Assembly: GCF_022376445.1 (NCBI RefSeq)
Contig: NW_025955023.1
Location: 62,001 to 126,000, forward strand
DNA from: Fomitopsis serialis
Taxonomy: Eukaryota > Basidiomycota > Agaricomycetes > Polyporales > Fomitopsidaceae
Direction of reading: 5' to 3'
Length of the DNA: 64,000 nucleotides
Part shown: one piece after another, positions 57,844 through 64,000 of the stretch
Layout of the letters: every line of letters begins with the position of its first letter
Numbering within the stretch: position 1 is the stretch's first letter
Program-made: the position numbers and the translations under genes
Notes under the pieces: generated by a model
The model's input: the letters and a program-made list of their open reading frames with translations, nothing else
Told to the model about the DNA's origin: nothing
The model's database searches: none

Positions 57844-58481
57844 GTTGTGTAGGACGCGTCGTCGTCGGTGGCCTTGTCAATATCAAGCCACCAGCGGTCC
57901 CGGGGAGAGGGTGGAAGCAGCGACGGTCAGGTCACGGTCACGACGCGTCTCATTATAAATAAACACGTCCAAATAACGCGGTCCCGGCGCGTGCGGGCGT
58001 GCACGCCGAATCATCTTGTCCTTTCTGGGACAGCAGCCACAAAAGTGTTTGATGAGTCGAATGCCGTCCAGCCAAGAAATAGATCGTTGCACTGCTTAGG
58101 CGAGTGAGATGAGGCTGGACAAATTGCCGGAGCACTTGGCCTTATGAGAATTTGCTCTTTCGTACGTACCACAGTCGTAGGTGGCGCGTTGAACCTCGGG
58201 CCTCCTCATGCAGCGCGGTGAATGAACGGCAAAAATACAGGTGTTCTCTCATTCTACTATAGCTAAGTCTTCTCGGGCTACGCGAGTACTTAGAGTACAG
58301 GCAACTTGGTGCACCCTAGCCATACAGTAAACATTGACTGGTACACTAGGTAAAAACGCATCAGCACTTCACAACAACAGCAACAAGCGCACGAATTACT
58401 CCAACACGGCAGAAGAATCACAAGCAGCACACTATCACAGCAACGCTATATATCATCTAGACAAGTCCCGCCACGCAGGTA
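57844..58481. other. Intergenic, 0.64 kb
   Basis: No gene or repeat was recognised. Confidence 0.4.
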
Positions 58482-61810
<3,329 letters not shown>

Positions 61811-63521
61811 TGGCACTCCCGAAGAACAAGATGCAATATGGTAGACCACGTCTTTGACTTTGGGACTGCCCTATGTTGACGCTACTTGAATGCCAGTGCG
61901 CCTCGGCAACTCCGGGCTCAAGGTCTCGAAGATCATCCTCGGGACGATGCAATACGGCAGCTCGGGCTGGGCTGACTGGGTCCTCGACGACGAGGAAGAG
62001 GCCATCAGGCACATCAAGTATGCGTGAGTAGCTCGATACACTTTCTATGGTCGAACAGTTCCTGACGATGGTTCGCGATAGGTACGATGCCGGTATTCAA
62101 AGCTTTGATACCGCAAACGTAATTGCGGACCCCATTCTCGTGGCTATAGTCGCTCATATGCCCGTTCCTAGGTGTACTCGAACGGTCTTTCCGAGGTCAT
62201 TCTTGGCAATGCTATCAAGAAGTTGAACCTTCCCCGCGAGGAGATCGTCGTCATGACTAAGGCAAGTCGCTGGGATAAGTAGCTATGTACGCATATCGAA
62301 TTGATGGCACTCGTGAATAGGTCTTTAACCCGGTGTTGCCCCGTTACGAGGCCAAGTTCGGTGGCGCGGGAAAATCTTCTGACGAGTTCAGGCTTGTGAA
62401 CCAGAGCGGGCTTAGTCGCAAGGTATACACACCAGATTCATGCTTCTTCGTGCTGCCCTCACTCATATGGATTGTGCAGCATATCTTCGATTCGATCAAG
62501 GCCAGCCTGAAGCGTTTGCAGCTCGACTATGTCGATCTGTTCCAGTGTGCGTCGACAGTTCCCGCGCATATTGTTGCTTCATGACGAACTCATAATTGCA
62601 GGCCATCGTTTCGACTACAACACACCAATCGAAGAGACGGTAGGCTTCACATTTGTGTATGGTGTGCTTGATTCACACTGCTCTCTAGATGCAAGCGCTG
62701 CACGACGTTGTCAAAGCGGGCTACGCGCGCTACATCGGCATGAGCTCGTGCTATGCATACCAGTGTACGTGCCTTTGCTCTCGGTATCTCGAACTTTGCA
62801 CCTGACTGGCACTCTCCAGTCCATGCCATGCAGAGTAAGTCGATCCATCGCGAGCACCTGCGCTACCGTATTGACCGGTTCACCAGACTACGCCATCAAC
62901 AACAACCTCACGCCCTTCATCTCAATGCAGAACCAGTACAGCCTGATCTATCGCGAGGAGGAGCGAGAAATGTTCCCGACACTCAAGGTATCGTAGTAGT
63001 CGGCCCCTTTCTTCGTTTCAGGCAGCCGAGCGGTCATTTGTAGCTCTTCGGTGTGGGGTCCATCCCGTGGTCCCCGCTCGCCCGTGGTCTTCTCACTCGC
63101 CCGCTGACGGAAAAGTCGAAGCGTGGCGACACAGACTGGTTCCTGCCGCAGTACAAGGCCTCGGGCACACCTGACATCGTGACGCGGTGCGTTGCTATCC
63201 ATTGACGAGCCTGCGTAAGAGCGATCTCTGATTTGCATGCAGCGTCGAGGAGATCGCGAAGAAAAAGGGCGTCAGTATGGCACAAATCGCGATGGCGTGG
63301 TGCATGTCCAAGCCGGGCGTCACGGCCCCCATCGTGGGTACAACGAGCCTTGACAAGCTCAAGGACATCCTCGGTGAGCAATCCCGTTCCATTCTTCTGC
63401 ACTACTTCTTTGCTAAAGCATCGATGGGTCGATAGGTGCACTCGATGTGCAGTTGACGGAGGAAGACATCAAGTATCTTGAGGAGCCGTATACGCCACAG
63501 GCGATCATTGGGCAGTTGTGA
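61811..63521 (+). CDS. Aldo-keto reductase, aryl-alcohol dehydrogenase type (copy 2)
   Basis: Exon 1 is 61811-61841 (31 nt, ending Met-Gln-Tyr); exon 2 starts at 61897 with Val-Arg-Leu-Gly-Asn-Ser-Gly-Leu-Lys-Val-Ser. About ten introns follow. Catalytic Asp and Tyr (Phe-Asp-Thr-Ala-Asn-Val-Tyr-Ser), Lys (Val-Met-Thr-Lys) and His (Leu-Phe-Gln-Cys-His-Arg-Phe-Asp) are all present. The C terminus has Ala-Pro-Ile-Val-Gly-Thr-Thr-Ser, the NADPH-phosphate loop, and ends Ile-Ile-Gly-Gln-Leu. Length (about 340 residues) and motifs match the AKR9 aryl-alcohol dehydrogenase group, which reduces veratraldehyde-type aldehydes in white-rot fungi. The gene appears intact and is the better conserved of the two copies here. 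Confidence 0.92.
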
Positions 63522-64000
63522 GCAGGCTCTGAGAAGACATGAATGAATCGGAAGATCATGCAATCGCATGTTATGTAGTGTGTATTGTCAGATGGAAATA
63601 CGAAACTTTGGTCATGAATGAGTCTGTCCGTCTTCCGTAACGATGATATACACACAGCGCTTGAGGTCGTAGATATAGCAATCGTCCAGTACTCAGATTT
63701 TCAGAGTGTGGATGTCTAGGCGGAATTTCTCGGAGGTGAGCCGATGTCAATATGTTATTGAAGGAGTGGGATGAGTGTACAACACTACTTAGGTCAGACT
63801 CGTCTTCCGAAGGTTCGTGTGTGATTGTTGGAAACTCGCGCGATTTGTCTCGCGCGCCGGGTTCTCAGCGGTTGCGAGAGTGTCTGTAATGAAGCGAAGC
63901 TAGTTGGATGGGGATCGCACGAGATGCGGATCAATCCCCAGGCGAAAGTGCGGGACGCGCTTGTTCGGGGACGCGAAGGCGCGCGTAACGCGGGGACATT
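63522..64000. other. 3' flank of aldo-keto reductase copy 2, no gene seen
   Basis: About 480 bp to the window edge. No feature was recognised. Confidence 0.4.

Overview
The window looks like the genome of a wood-decay basidiomycete (Agaricomycetes, probably Polyporales; the rank is an inference). Genes are cut by many short (about 50-65 bp) GT-AG introns. The gene families fit that group: aryl-alcohol-dehydrogenase aldo-keto reductases, Ure2p-type glutathione S-transferase, caleosin, Ser-rich single-span membrane proteins, and a Ty1/copia element primed by a tRNA-Met half. No rRNA, tRNA, CRISPR or bacterial-style operon was recognised.

Region 1 (847-19017) is one very large mobile insertion flanked by the 8-bp duplication GGCCAGGT. 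It is a head-to-head inverted dimer of a DNA transposon. Each arm is 6,051 bp, the arms are almost identical, and each encodes a 1,785-aa zinc-finger transposase-like protein in five exons. The left copy (transcribed leftward) was later split by a 5,645-bp Ty1/copia retrotransposon with its own 5-bp duplication. The right copy (13108-18700) has an intact reading frame. The stretch between the arms carries the promoter side and 5' terminus of the left copy only, so the right copy lacks its 5' end.

Region 2 (19018-36416) has a Ser-rich transmembrane protein just downstream of the insertion, a second Cys-rich/Ser-rich membrane protein, a broken flavin monooxygenase, the first of three secreted repeat-precursor genes, a doubtful hypothetical gene, and a glutathione S-transferase.

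Region 3 (36902-49000) has a caleosin/peroxygenase gene interrupted in its first exon by a 2.3-kb non-autonomous TIR element (37800-40108) full of subterminal repeats and a minisatellite. It also has the second and third secreted repeat-precursor genes, a one-domain cupin, a hypothetical three-exon gene and an aldo-keto reductase.

Region 4 (51362-63521) is ordinary housekeeping/metabolic sequence: an intracellular GH3 beta-glucosidase with one frame break, a RAD7-like nucleotide-excision-repair protein, an SRPK-type kinase, and a second aldo-keto reductase transcribed divergently from the kinase.

The two most unusual items are the palindromic transposon dimer that moved as a single unit, and a dispersed three-gene family of secreted acidic precursors. 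The family shares a signal-peptide exon, a phase-2 intron right after it, a C-terminal ELD and a 20-base 5'-UTR block. Two members embed repeated cationic amphipathic segments flanked by possible kexin sites.
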